A stretch of 64,000 nt of DNA from Isoetes taiwanensis (taxonomy: Eukaryota; Streptophyta; Lycopodiopsida; Isoetales; Isoetaceae): the NCBI GenBank assembly GCA_021234155.1, contig JAJEKV010000054.1:7460655-7524654 (forward strand), given 5' to 3'. Position numbers and translations under genes: made by a program. This document shows positions 1 through 10,619 of this stretch, piece by piece. A model generated the notes under the pieces. The model was not told the origin of the DNA, made no database searches, and was given only the letters and a program-made list of their open reading frames with translations. Position 1 is the first letter of the stretch. Each line of letters begins with the position of its first letter.

Positions 1-261
1 GGTGATCATGAGTCTGAGTATCACGATTTTGCAAGATGAACTATATATGAGGCTTATATATATCTTTTGTTCACACTTGTGTTCCACATTTCTATCATAA
101 GGAATGTGTAAATGACACTATCTTTGAATAGTATACTACTAATAGTATACTTTATGACTATGTAAGTTTTTTTTTTTTTTTTTGAAGAAAAAAAATTTAC
201 GATTTAAAGAAGCCTTGTACCCTTTTGGTCAATCAAAGCAGTTACTTGATTGTTTAGGCTG

Positions 262-800
262 ATATATTTTGTGACCTTGTACCACACCACCCCCAACACC
301 ACACCACCACCCCACCCACACTCCACCACACCCACATCATTCCACCACGGACCACTACACACACCACCACCATGCCACCCCCCCCCACCACCACCCCCAC
401 CACCACCACACCCACCACCCCCCCACCACCACACCTCCACCACACTCCACACTCCCACCATTTTGGTGTATGGTGAATGGTGTGTATTGGGAAATGTGGT
501 GAATGGTGAATGGTGTGGTGGGAATGTCTTCGTGTAGTGAATATGATAGTTGGTGTATGGTGTGGTGAATGGTGTGGTGTGTGGTAAGGTGTGTGTGAGT
601 TAGTGGTGAATGTGGTGTGGGTGTGGTGGGATGTGCTCGATTACATTGAATATGATGGTTGGTGTATGGTCTATGGTGTATGGTGTGTGGTGAATGGTGT
701 GGTGTGTGGTGGGTGTGTGTGGTGAATGGTGTGGTGTGTGGTGGGATGTGCTGGTTCTGGTGAATATGATAGTGTGGGGCATGGTATGGTACATGGATTG
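262..800. repeat. C/A-rich then G/T-rich minisatellite able to fold back
   Basis: Positions 270-460 are almost pure C/A (CCACC, CACCAC and similar). From 462 the strand flips to G/T, with repeated modules such as GGTGTATGGTGAATGGTGTG and GGTGGGATGTGCTGG up to about 800. Because the first half is rich in CCACC/CACACC and the second in GGTGG/GGTGTG, the two halves are loosely complementary and could form a long imperfect hairpin. The open frames here (poly-His/Pro or poly-Gly/Val) are composition artefacts. The same structure recurs at 21235-21790. Confidence 0.75.
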
Positions 801-1700
801 GTGTGGTGTGCATTTAGGTAGATGGTATTGTTCAAGAGGTTTTTGTGGTTGATGACTTTATCATCCTCTAAGGTGTGGTAGACTAAAGAAATGGTGGGAT
901 TGTTTCCTATTTTTCCAACATTTTTATAAAATGAATTTAGTAGTTGGATGTCTTACCATAAAATTGGGGTTTTTCTTGTAAAATATCCATTAATTTGGCA
1001 ATTTACTATAATTGAGATGAAATATTTCAAATTTTGGCGAGTATTGTTCTTTAGCATCACATCCTACATAAACCATCAAGATCAATTTTAAAAAATGGTA
1101 AAATATAGCAACTTCTGAACATATTTTATCCTTTGGTTTTCACGGACCAACATCCATATTTTTGTTTGAGTGCTTCAAGATGCATTTAAAAAAATACTCT
1201 GAACATATTTTCCTATTGAAACCATAAATCCTTTTACTAGTGTCGAGAAATTTGGCTTTAATGTTTGTTTTGGTATACTATTTGATGGTTGTACTTTGCA
1301 TTTTATAATTAATGACAAAATTTAAAGCGTCATTAGCAGGTTGCACCAAAACTTGAGTTGCAAACTAAGTACCAAACATGTTTCTTATATCTATCTGAGA
1401 AAAGGATAGAAATAGTTGATTAACTAAAAAACGGTGGAAACTCGGGAGAGCAGTTAAAGCAAAAAAAAATAGTCACAGCAACATTAGAAAGCGGAGTTAC
1501 ATCATTAATGAAAAAACTTTACAAAAATGAGTCACAAGGACTATTGCAAAACAAGTTCTGCATTTAATTAAAAAGCTTTACAAAAGAATAGTCACAAGGA
1601 CTATTACCAAAAAATTGAAACCGGGGATTACAAAAAAACAAGGCTTGATCTTGAGGCCATCTTGACTCTATATGAAGGTCATCCTCCATGGCATACATCT
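800..1700. other. AT-rich spacer of transposon copy 1, no gene seen
   Basis: This A/T-rich stretch has no convincing coding frame. It aligns to 21800-22690 in copy 2, including a repeated short phrase around ACAAGGACTATT at 1535 and 1595. It is best read as untranslated or intergenic sequence of the transposon. Confidence 0.5.
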
Positions 1701-1704
1701 TCAT

Positions 1705-2085
1705 TTAAATTCGGCTCTCGTCGAGGTAAGCCTCATGCACCCACTCGATCACCATAAGCGGCGGCTGATGATCCATGATGAGCTTCTCCACCTGCAGTGG
1801 AGTGAACCGCCCTGGCCCATGTAGGGTGGCCTCACGAGGAGAAGACACGGATTCTCGAAGGGAAGAGGAGGAGCCAGATGCTTGGCGGGAGGAAAGGCGA
1901 GCCTGATAAGCGGGATGGTCTAGCAGTGTGGTCTTGAGCAGCCATGGCCGGAAGTGAAGAGATGGCCCGAATATAGGCTTGATAGGGCCAGGTGAGGCGG
2001 GGATGTTTGCATGCATCACGATTTTTGTTTTGGGAATTAGAGGCGAAGAGGAAAGGGATGTATCTATGCATACGATTTCACACAC
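1705..2085 (-). CDS. Small conserved ORF of the transposon (copy 1), function unknown
   Basis: A 126-codon open frame. Its C-terminal part (LQVEKLIMDHQPPLMVIEWV followed by HEAYLDE) is also found in copy 2 at 22681-23057, where it continues into a charged tail rich in Met, Glu and Asp. Conservation between two otherwise decayed copies suggests a real exon, either a separate gene or a 3' exon of the minus-strand transposase gene, with the palindromic satellite in the intervening intron. The N-terminal half is Pro/Ser/Arg-rich and poorly conserved. I do not recognise the family. Confidence 0.4.
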   Translation of the reverse strand: MCEIVCIDTSLSSSPLIPKTKIVMHANIPASPGPIKPIFGPSLHFRPWLLKTTLLDHPAYQARLSSRQASGSSSSLRESVSSPREATLHGPGRFTPLQVEKLIMDHQPPLMVIEWVHEAYLDESRI

Positions 2086-2232
2086 CTCGGGGGCCGTCCA
2101 CCCACCTCAATATTTTTGCAAATGTAAAATGTATAGGTTGAACCATATTATGAGACCAATTGCTTTGGTATGCGATTAGCACAACCTAACACAAAAGTTA
2201 GCAATATCCCACATGCATATATCACAAAATTG

Positions 2233-2250
2233 TGGGCATATATAAATAGG
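2233..2250 (+). promoter_or_regulatory. TATA-like site inside transposon copy 1
   Basis: The sequence CATATATAAATAGGG reads as a strong plant TATA box in the plus direction and is kept in copy 2 at about 23273-23288. It lies between the small ORF and the palindromic satellite. A plus-strand transcript from here would run antisense to the transposase. No supporting downstream gene is visible, so the assignment rests on motif and conservation only. Confidence 0.3.
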
Positions 2251-2525
2251 GTTTTCTTTGCTTCATTGATAAGTGTGGATAAGTTAGATGTTGAAAAGTT
2301 GTTATGGCTCATTTGGCTTGTAATCTTTAATTCTGAATGCGTGTCATCTTTATCAAATCTCAATTCTAGTCCCACCCTTTTAGTAATGGGCTCAAATATC
2401 CCACATGCATTCAATGTTCCACATGTTACCAAATCAACAATTGCCAAATCAGCAAATGCCAAATGAATGGATTATATTAAGGCATGTTATTGTACCTATG
2501 TATTGTGTTTGGTAAGCGTGAAGTC

Positions 2526-2960
2526 AACAATATAGAGATAACAAAAGAATATTTCCTTATTACTTGAAAGGAATATTCCTTATTGCATTGAAAGGGAATA
2601 TTCCTTGGCGCTGATTATCAAGTATTCTTATTACCTTCAAAGGAATATTCTTTAGTTTGTTTAAGTACCCATAGTTACAAGGAATATTCCTATTACCTTC
2701 AAGGAATATTTTTGCATTGAAAGAATATTCCTTATTCAACCTATTATCAGAATATTCCTTATTACCTTCAAAGGAATATTCTTTAGTTTCTATTTAAGCG
2801 CACCCATAATTACAAGGAATATTCCTTATTACATTGAAAGGAATATTCCTTTTACCGATGAAAGGAATATTCCTTAGTGCCTAGTTATCAAGAATATTCC
2901 TTATTACCTTCAAAGGAATATTCTTTAGTTTGTTTAAGTGCACCCATGCTTACAAGGTGG
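2526..2960. repeat. Palindromic satellite, about three 140-bp units (copy 1)
   Basis: Units are spaced about 140 bp apart (the ATTATCA/GTTATCA landmark recurs near 2604, 2743 and 2882). Each unit contains several copies of GGAATATTC within the perfect palindrome AAGGAATATTCCTT, joined by TTACCTTCAAAG or TTGCATTGAAAG linkers and a TTTAGTTTGTTTAAGTGCAC spacer. This copy is more degraded than the array at 23578-24000. The GGAATATTCC core resembles a heat-shock element half-site pair (nGAAnnTTCn), but that may be chance. Confidence 0.8.
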
Positions 2961-3009
2961 GAGTTGAAAAACTAGAGCATTTGAATTGGGGATATGGTTT
3001 GTGATCTAG

Positions 3010-5026
3010 TGGATTCGATCTCCTCCATAGCATGAATCAGCAGTCACCACACCCCTATTGATGACATTCTCTGGAGGCCAATCAAAATTGATGCATGCCT
3101 TACAAAAACATGAAAGAGATCTACATTAACTTTGTTGGACATTTGGATCTATGGATGATCTGTGAATGAAAGAGATTGCACCCCTTTCCTTTGGGAGCTG
3201 TCAAATCTTTAGAAGACGGTCAATGTCCGGACACCTTCAAAATACCCTTTCCACGCTCGAAATTTTCTCTTAAGGAACCCACTCATCACAGTTTACCGCA
3301 TTTTTATCACTTTCCCATCCTTTTTTCTTTGTTGCCTTTTCGAGCCATAGTTTGGCTATGGCTCCTTCTCGAATCATGTGTGCCCTTCCCATGTCCGAGC
3401 CAAAGAAATTCGGTGCATTCTGATCTTATGCTCTTGATGATACCTAGTTACATGATGAAAGCTCTTCTCGACTTGAATTGTTTGAACGCTTTTGATCGGA
3501 CCAAACTAAGATAATTATTTCATATGACCCGACACCATTTTCTTTCATCAGGTGAGGTGCATCTTAGATGCTTTTTGTACAAAGTGAGTATCATGTGTTT
3601 TGTCATCGAAATAAAAAGTGCACACATTTTCCTCATTTTACCACAATACCTTGAACATAGTGATGTGGACCAATATCTTTGATTTGTTCATTTGTGTACC
3701 AATGTTTATTGCTTGAATCTCGTTGAATGGCTTCCAAAGTATAATTCTCAGAAATCAACAGTGATAATCTGGTATCATCCAGGGACTCTTCATGGATTCC
3801 TTTGAATTGTTTATACGCGATGTGCCACAAAGTTATGATATACAAACTTAGGCATATGATCAAATATGTTATCCAACATATTCTTTGGGTTGCCTTTCTT
3901 GTCCAATTAGCTTTAGTCTTACATTGAAGTTCCTTTCTTCGAGGGCTCGTCGCGTAACCATAGACTTGCCAATCAAGCGTTTGATCAATCATGTCCTTGT
4001 ATTCTCTTGGACACAACTCAATTAATTGTTTCCCTAATTTCCCACAATCTGATTTGATACATTGTAGCTTATGCCACTTTCGTTACTTTCTTTTCTGTCA
4101 CATACCATAGCCCTCAAAATGTGCTAACATTATCAAATGTCTTGTTCTTGGCTTGACATATTCGGCATGAGCCGGATGCACACACACCACAATTGCGAAC
4201 AATTTTCATGGGTCTTGACCTCATCAAATTGCCGTGCACCCATATGCGAGTGCGATTTGCTCATGTTTCTTTTAAGCAACATGTGTTTCTTTCCTTTAGC
4301 TTTCTAATGCAAGAAGGTTTTAAGTATTCAAGCATTAAGCCCAATCCTAACCTCTGGATCTTGATCCCACAAAAGTGCGGAATAATTGACTGTAAAATTC
4401 TGATTAAATAAAATTTAATCACCTCATTACATTACATTACATACAAATCTTTTACATATTCAAGACCCTAAATGAATTTTATTTCATTTACTATAAGTCA
4501 CATAATTTTTGACAATTAATTTATCTCACACTAATTTCTTCTTGAATTCTTTGCTGCATCTACAATACATCCGGAATATACATACAAACAAATATACATC
4601 CGAATATACATGTAAACAAATATACATGTCGTGTTGCCATGAAATAATTTGACATTTCCATAAGTAAGAACAATTAGGGCAGACCATATCCTTCATAGCC
4701 TGATCTATCGTGTTTTGTTCTTGGATTCCTGACTGCTAATGCCTGAGATATCTAACCAAGGCAACCATATCCTTCATAGCACGATCTACGTATTTGTTCT
4801 TGGATTCACCCCTGCTAATGCCCTGATTTATTCCACCCTAGTGACATTCTTTTCCTTCTCTCTCCTTTGCTAGTTTCATATTTGTAGGATGTATTTTTCA
4901 GCAACTTAGGCGCTAGTGAAGTCTTGGCAATTCTTCCTCCCCAACCACCATAGATAATCTGAAGATGGCACTGCGACAAGTACATCATTGCTATTGCATT
5001 TTTGGCGTCTTGGGCCATCCTTTAGC
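3010..5026 (-). pseudogene. DDE-like transposase remnant (copy 1)
   Basis: The best surviving frame is 3633-4016 (127 codons). It begins with CPREYKDMIDQTLDWQVYGY and later contains SENYTLEAIQRDSSNKHWYT. The second motif resembles the DFSENY...Q..HW block of a class of eukaryotic DDE-type transposases with Cys-rich flanks. Copy 2 carries the same protein segments in better order (24065-26491). Further minus-strand pieces around 4193-4411 and 4815-5018 match copy 2 exons but are short. The 5' end is cut off at about 5026 by the LINE that follows. Confidence 0.55.
4683..4845. repeat. Two-unit tandem repeat in transposase gene (copy 1)
   Basis: The phrase ACCATATCCTTCATAGC followed by TATTTGTTCTTGGATT occurs at 4683 and again at 4764, a period of 81 bp. 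Copy 2 has the same duplication with a period of 86 bp, so the duplication predates the divergence of the two copies. Confidence 0.7.
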
Positions 5027-7329
5027 AATGCAGCCAAGTTTATATCGATGCAAATCATTTTACCACATTATTACTAGATCTTTGCCAAAGGAGATTTTTG
5101 GAATGACTAGGAAGTGCATCCATGGGGAGACCATGTAATGCATGGTGGGATAGGAATGCAATCGTGCTAGAAGCAGTTACCCACAATTGCATTTTCAAAC
5201 CCAAATGGTACAAAAGCTCTTGAGGAAGAAAAGCGTGAAATTATTACAAGAAAAGCAAAGCGAGAATTGACCGCTGCATCTCAAACACACACCAAAAGTT
5301 TTTTGGGATATGTTTGAAGCAGATTTGAAACACTAGTATAAAGGAAGATGCTTTGCTAAAATTAGTCAAAGATTTATATGAAAAGAATGGCCAAAATAGC
5401 ATGACAAAAATAGCCTCCGGTACATGTATAACTACGAGAATCGGATGTGGGAAGCACTACTTGGTATGGCCAACAATAAGGCATGTGATATGGATGGACT
5501 ATGCGTGGGGCTCTAAAATGGGGGGGCAGTGAACATCATCGCAACACAAACTTGCTAAATGAAGGGATTAGACAAGGTTTGCGGATAATTGGAACATAAG
5601 CAGAGGTCCACCCAATACACAAAGCAGGTGATAAAGTGATATCAAATTACGAACAATTCTTATTGGGAGTACTTTTGCAAAATTTTAGGCGACCTTTTGG
5701 AATCTAAGCTTAGTTTGTAGGCAGGAAGGAAATGATAGCGTTCTCCATGCCAAAAGGGTTTTTAGGAAAAGGACATAGTCGTTGGACCATGCTCTTGCAC
5801 TTTCAGTATTGGTGGAAAGCTAGACATCCAGATATGCAACTCTGTTTGTAGCATTTATAGATTTAGCCAAAGCATTTGACCCGTTCAAAGAGACAAGCTA
5901 AAGCGAGGGATGGTGCGACTAGGGGTTCTGAAGAAATCAGAGCAGCCATAGCCCAATTATACTCCAAAGTTAAGTTTAAAATCTCAACAGATTTGAGCAC
6001 CACGAGTGAGAAACACGGTCAGAATGCCAAAGACATTTTCGCCATTATACATTTGGCATCTTCATAGATGAATTGGAAGAATGGCTCAAAGATCAATCAT
6101 TACGGAGACACACACAAATAGGTACTTGTCTTATTAGGTTGTTGTTATCATGGATGATATTGTATTGCTAGCCAACAAAAGCAAGTATTAGAGAAACATT
6201 TTGCACGGGCTGGGAATTACACATTGCAAGGGGATGAAGGTAAATATAGCTAAGTCAAAATTATGGTTTTGGTACTAAGGGAGAACAGAATTTCTTATAT
6301 CCAGGGGTCAAGCTCTTGAAAGCATTAGAATGCTACAAATATTTGGGCATTGATTTTGCTTCAAATTACGGTGGAAAGATTGTGTGAAAAGAAGAGTCAC
6401 GAGGAGGGAAAATCACCCCTTATCTGACATGCTAACAAGATGTAATAAAAGCTTGGTTAATTGATTGGGAGCTGAAAAAAGCAGCTTTCAAGACTCTTGT
6501 GCAAGCGATCTTTGTTATATGGTACACCCGGTGTGGGGACACGGATGTCGGCTAAGCTATGGAGTCAATTAGAATCCGTTACCTGCAAAAAATTTTATCT
6601 CGAAGAGCTTGGAATCAAAGCTCAAACTCCGTGCACAATAAATACTAGCGAAAGTTGGGTTGCTACCTCTCGAGCTTGAAGCTCTTTATCAAGCTGTAAA
6701 TTTTATGGAGCAGGGCTACAAGAACAAGAGTCAACTCGAATCTCCTATCAAGCTATAGCAAATTCCAGAACAAAGGGTGGCTAAAATTTAAGGTGGGCAA
6801 AAATGGGGGTTATCGGAAGCAAAACTGGCCTAATGATAAAAATGAAGCTAGAACCTTATTGGAAAAACACAGATAGATAGTTTATGGGCTGCCCGGGGTA
6901 GCAAAATGTCTTAATACAATCTGATTAATGACATGAGAGAATACAAAAAGCCAAACTTATCTATGCTCGGATATCCCAAAGGCATATAAGCGAGTAATGG
7001 CTAGATGCAGACCAGCTCTCATCATTTTGGAATTGAAGTAAGGGGATGGTTTAACATTCCCATGGAAGGCGGCGAAATGTAAGATATGTGGCTTTGCGGA
7101 GACGTGGAGGATAAGCCCATACCTTTTTTGCCTTTACCCACTGACATATGAGCATATAAGGGAGGGAGTTAGAATTACACATAGGCAGTTTTATACATTG
7201 TTAAATACGGAACCATTCTTTTGGGAGGAGAGTATATGAGCAGGGGTGGATACACACAGTACATTTTTATTAAAGTTGTGAATATTTGCTCCATGGCCTT
7301 TCAAAGGTCCTAAGTGAGCACTAAACAAA

Positions 7330-7360
<31 letters not shown>

Positions 7361-7362
7361 AT
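5027..7362 (+). mobile_element. LINE (non-LTR retrotransposon), decayed, (AAAT)n tail
   Basis: Plus-strand reverse-transcriptase motifs appear in the right order across several frames: a GMANNKACDMDG stretch near 5470, SNYRTILIGSTFAK-like sequence near 5640, FLGKGHS and HALALSVLVE near 5780, VAFIDLAKAFD near 5850 (RT motif A), an LGVSEEIRAAIAQLYSKV-type segment near 5920, DDIVLLA near 6155 (catalytic motif C), YLGIDFA near 6345, and a Cys-rich C..C...H tail near 7080. The element is truncated at its 5' end and has many frameshifts and stops. It ends in a tetranucleotide (AAAT)n tail. It abuts transposon copy 1 at 5026. Confidence 0.75.
7323..7362. repeat. (AAAT)n microsatellite, 3' tail of LINE
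   Basis: About ten AAAT repeats directly follow the last LINE coding traces. It is the element's own 3' tail rather than an independent microsatellite. Confidence 0.85.
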
Positions 7363-7439
7363 TATTAAAAATTGTTGCAAAGGAGATTCGACTTTCATTG
7401 GGCCTTTGCGGTTTGTATCCCACCAAACTACCATATCTA

Positions 7440-8913
7440 ATGGCTAGCTACAAAACACACAAAGCAAGAATACGGTGGCTTACCAATGCCAATGCTACGA
7501 TATTTTACGAGATTTCCAAATTCATCGCTGCGGTTCTTAACACTTCGTGCTTGGAGTAATGGCCTTATATATGTCACAAAGAAAGCAATAAGTTTAAGAT
7601 TATGGGATGAGAACAAAATTAATCCTTGTTGGATTGTGAATTCTAAATATGATGTTATTCTAAACTTACCATTGAAAATCCATAATGTCTTCTCGGTTGA
7701 CATTACAGTGCTATGAGAACATCCCTCTTGAAGGTAATGAGGGTATTATTGAAATTATTAATGACATCATTGACCATGCAGGAAATATCAAAGGAATGAG
7801 GGAAAGTTTGATCTAAATAAGTTCGGACATGAAGTCATAATTAAATGGGTAAACTCTGCCAAGCAGAAAGAAGGAGTTCATCATTTGGTTTCACATTGAA
7901 AGGAAACATTTAAGGCTATGAATGAGTGGTTGCTCAACCATTGCTTCTTAGGATGGGTAATGATATATGGAGACAAATTGGGGAATTCCTATGGGGTTCT
8001 CTTGCGGTCGCGACTTGGTGCATTCTCTATTGGCATATGGTATGAACTAAAATTCATTTTCAAAGCCCGGCTAATTTGGCGAGAATTCTGAGATATCTGA
8101 TTCAAACATCTTGCTAGATATAGGTCAAAGCATGGAATTTAGGGGGTATTTTTGCGCCGATAAAGCACCTAAGCACCCTAATGTAGGAAATTTTACTTAT
8201 TTTTTTATCTTTTTCTATAACTCAGATGAAGCTGAAATTTTTGTATTCCAAAGTAATATGAATCGTTTTTAGGGAAAAATATCAAAAAAAAAAAAAAATG
8301 TTTTTAAAATACAAAGAAAATAGCTCCGGAAAGCACCCCCTAAGCACCATGTGTCGCTGACACAAAAAGTGTCCCCTACCTCCATGCTTTGACCCATATA
8401 TCGATGACTTAAATATCATTAATGGGGTGATTTGAATGAATTCTTGGTAGGAATTGAGATGACTATTTACAATATGGATGTTTTAGGGATTAAAAAATGA
8501 AACTATATTTAATAACACAGGTCATACGTTGGGTAGTGAATGTAACTTCACGGAATATTACCATACGGGTTTTGGACATGAATGAGGAGGGATCTTTAGT
8601 ATTTCTAGGTATGATAAAAGAGCTAAATTACCTTTCAAGGTATGCAAATTCATAAAAAGCATACGATTTAGGACCATATGCTCAATCTTCTAAAGTCATC
8701 TTATCTCAGATTTTGCCTTATATTTATACACATTCCGAATCTCACGGGGGCTGCCTTAGACATTTGAACTCATTGGGTATATTTTGCAGCAATGGCTTTG
8801 CAAAAGCGGACATCATCGGGGGAATAATGCAGATTTTAAACAATGAAGTGTTTCACGGACTTCTTGCAACATCAAAGGATATGGTAAAAAGGGAACTTAA
8901 AGCTCTACTTTGA
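7440..8913 (+). mobile_element. Reverse-transcriptase remnant, possibly Penelope-like
   Basis: Plus-strand frames show in order: 7486-7716 ending in HNVFSVDIT; CYENIPLEG followed by NEGIIEIINDIID near 7720; WRQIGGIPMGFSCGRDL near 7965; a YIDDLNIIN motif at about 8397 directly right of a MITE; PFKVCKFIKSIR near 8630; and an intact last segment (8713-8913) with NGFAKADIIGGIM. The D.t..Y.nIPl..., GIPMG and YIDD order and spacing resemble Penelope-like and telomerase-related RTs rather than the LINE RTs elsewhere in the window. No GIY-YIG endonuclease was recognised. The copy is broken in several places. Confidence 0.45.
8123..8394. mobile_element. 272-bp MITE inserted in the reverse transcriptase
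   Basis: The terminal inverted repeats start GGTCAAAGCATGGA and stay similar for about 22 bp (a TAGGGG block follows on both ends). ATATA is found on both sides (8118-8122 and 8396-8400, the right copy one base away from the repeat), a possible target duplication. The interior is AT-rich and noncoding, with direct copies of a CTAAGCACC motif near each end. The superfamily is uncertain. Confidence 0.7.
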
Positions 8914-8942
8914 TTTATGCTCGGGGTATGCATCTATAGGAT

Positions 8943-8976
8943 GGGTAGGACCTTGGTGTTCAACAAGGTCCTACCC
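8943..8976. other. Perfect 13-bp stem, 8-nt loop hairpin
   Basis: GGGTAGGACCTTG at 8943-8955 is exactly complementary to CAAGGTCCTACCC at 8964-8976. It lies about 30 bases after the stop of the last RT segment, so it may belong to the 3' region of that element. I did not find a hammerhead core (CTGATGA...GAAA) next to it. Confidence 0.6.
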
Positions 8977-9656
8977 TCTATTGATACCATAGGTATTTGC
9001 TTTTATGTTGAATTCCATCAAGGCCACCTATCCTACGGAAGGAGGAAGGGTTTTATTATTGGTCATTTATAGTTATAAAGACTTCATATATAAAAAAGGG
9101 AGATTTGGTTATGTTAAGGCTAATAATGATATTATTTGACTCTTTTGGTGTAGGGAACATATTAGCCCCATAATGATTTTGTAATTGGGGACTTGCAATT
9201 CCATATGGGTGTTCCCTATTAGACTTTACACAAAATTCTTACCGGTGCATGCATTAAACTTGGGATTAACATTATGTTGTTTTACCAAGTATGGTGATTA
9301 AGTGGGAATTAGGATGTCTATCCTTGTATCTTGAGATCTACTAGCTTCGGTGATGATCGGTGCATGGAGTAGTGTTGGAAACATGATTTGCTTATCTTCA
9401 TGTTAGGGGTGGCTCTACAAGACTTGTTATAGTTTAAGTGGTTGTTGTTGACCCACATATTGGTTCTTGTGTTTTAAAGACCACTATGTAACATTTGGAA
9501 AAATACCTCTACTTTTTGGCGTGGATCTTAGGATTTACCCCATATATTTTTTTGGGCTTATTATGTGGTTATTATTACAAGTAATTTGTTGAGACTTTAG
9601 TATTTTGACCTTGTTTATTCTTAAACCGGTGATAATATTGTTTAAATATAACCCAG
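8977..9656. other. No feature recognised
   Basis: AT-rich sequence with no open frame of note and no repeat matched elsewhere in the window. It may be the 3' untranslated part of the RT element or older intergenic DNA. Confidence 0.4.
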
Positions 9657-9998
9657 GTGGTCAAAATGGTAAGGAAGGAAGGAAGGGAAAGGAAGGAAGG
9701 AGGTACTTTTATCATCCACGGAGACCAATGGGTCTATGGGACCCAATACAAAAAGCGACAAGCGGATTCGCGGATTAAAAACCCCATCCCCAGAAGGGTT
9801 TTGAGGGAAAAAACCGTGTGGCGACAACCGGCCTGCCGACAAAGCTAATCTAACATATAAAATCACGGAAACACTCAAATATATACGGTCATACCGCACT
9901 TTGGTACCCTAATCGGTGGCTTGACGGTGGGGGCAAAGGTGACCTCGCCCGAGTCGATTACCTCACAGATATGCGACCCGGGGCGCGTACTAAAGGGG
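9657..9998 (-). mobile_element. 3' end of a GC-rich LINE, GGAA tail
   Basis: This matches the 3' terminal part of the LINE at 44062-46775: imperfect GGAA repeats, then ATCGTCCACGGAGACCAAT-like sequence, AAAAACCCC, AACATATAAAAT, GGCAAAGGTGACCTCGC and CGACCCGGGGCGCGT. In minus orientation this is the last roughly 330 bp plus a (TTCC)n tail. Relative to the 44-kb copy it lacks a short internal stretch just before 9990. It holds no coding capacity. Confidence 0.75.
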
Positions 9999-10302
9999 GA
10001 AAATTATTTGTTATTCTGAGACTGTTTTTGAACTTTTAGGGTTCTGGTATGTGGCGAAAAGATATCGTGAATGTTTTCTTCTAATAATACATCGATGTTA
10101 AACTTCTTTGGTTTGAACTGGCTTCGGTGGCAATGGATTAGTGACTTTAGGACCGGCGGTATCAAGTGCTATTGTAAAATAGCACGTGATTTGTCCATAT
10201 ATTCTTTGTTTATGAGTTGATTTGTTGCCATGCTCATTTCTTTGTTAGGTTGTCTTGATGTCGGTTTGTGTTAATGGTGGCATGGGTAGGAAAAAGGAGA
10301 CT

Positions 10303-10505
10303 TAAAACATGGCTACGAGAAGAAGGAAGAGAATGCTAAGGGGAAACCAAGGCTGCCAAAGAAGTTGAAGCCCTTCTCTTTCCATAAAAAGGTTGTAGCT
10401 GCTAAAGCTATTGCGGTTCCTATTGCTTTTCGAAATTTGGGTGGTGATTCTATAGAAATTACGGTGAAGTTAGTGCAATGTAGTGATCTGACCGACGCAG
10501 CTTAA
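10303..10505 (+). CDS. Short basic ORF, unknown
   Basis: A frame of about 65 codons (KGKPRLPKKLKPFSFHKKVV, then AAKAIAVPIAFRNLGGDSIE) has protein-like composition with a basic N-terminal half and a hydrophobic C-terminal half. It ends at a TAA at 10503-10505. A second short coherent frame (NGGIPDIGDGSSKLTPSG) follows near 10530. No clear start or splice sites were identified. It may be a fragment of a gene or of an unrecognised element. Confidence 0.2.
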
Positions 10506-10619
10506 AAAGAGCTACGATAAAGCATTAATGGTGGAATACCGGATATTGGTGATGGATCTAGCAAATTAACTCCCTCGGGCATTAGCATACCGGTACTTCC
10601 CAAGCTATGGATTATCTGC

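Larger units (their letters stand above)
1..5026. mobile_element. Copy 1 of a duplicated large DNA transposon segment
   Basis: The whole stretch aligns in the same orientation to 20968-26095, in the same order: poly-T, C/A-rich then G/T-rich tract, AT-rich spacer, small minus-strand ORF, TATA-like site, palindromic satellite, minus-strand transposase remnant. Homology begins at base 1, so the left part of this copy lies outside the window. It stops near 5026, after which copy 1 runs into a LINE while copy 2 continues into more transposase coding sequence. I found no terminal inverted repeat or target duplication, so the superfamily is not assigned. The copies differ by many small indels. Confidence 0.8.

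Noticed and set aside
204-813. Long poly-His/Pro and poly-Gly/Val open frames
   Set aside because: They come from a C/A then G/T low-complexity tract, open in several frames on both strands, and do not encode a plausible protein.
2170-2466. 98-codon plus-strand frame and its minus-strand mirror
   Set aside because: Both strands are open over the same AT-rich sequence and copy 2 does not preserve the frame; it is more likely promoter or spacer sequence.
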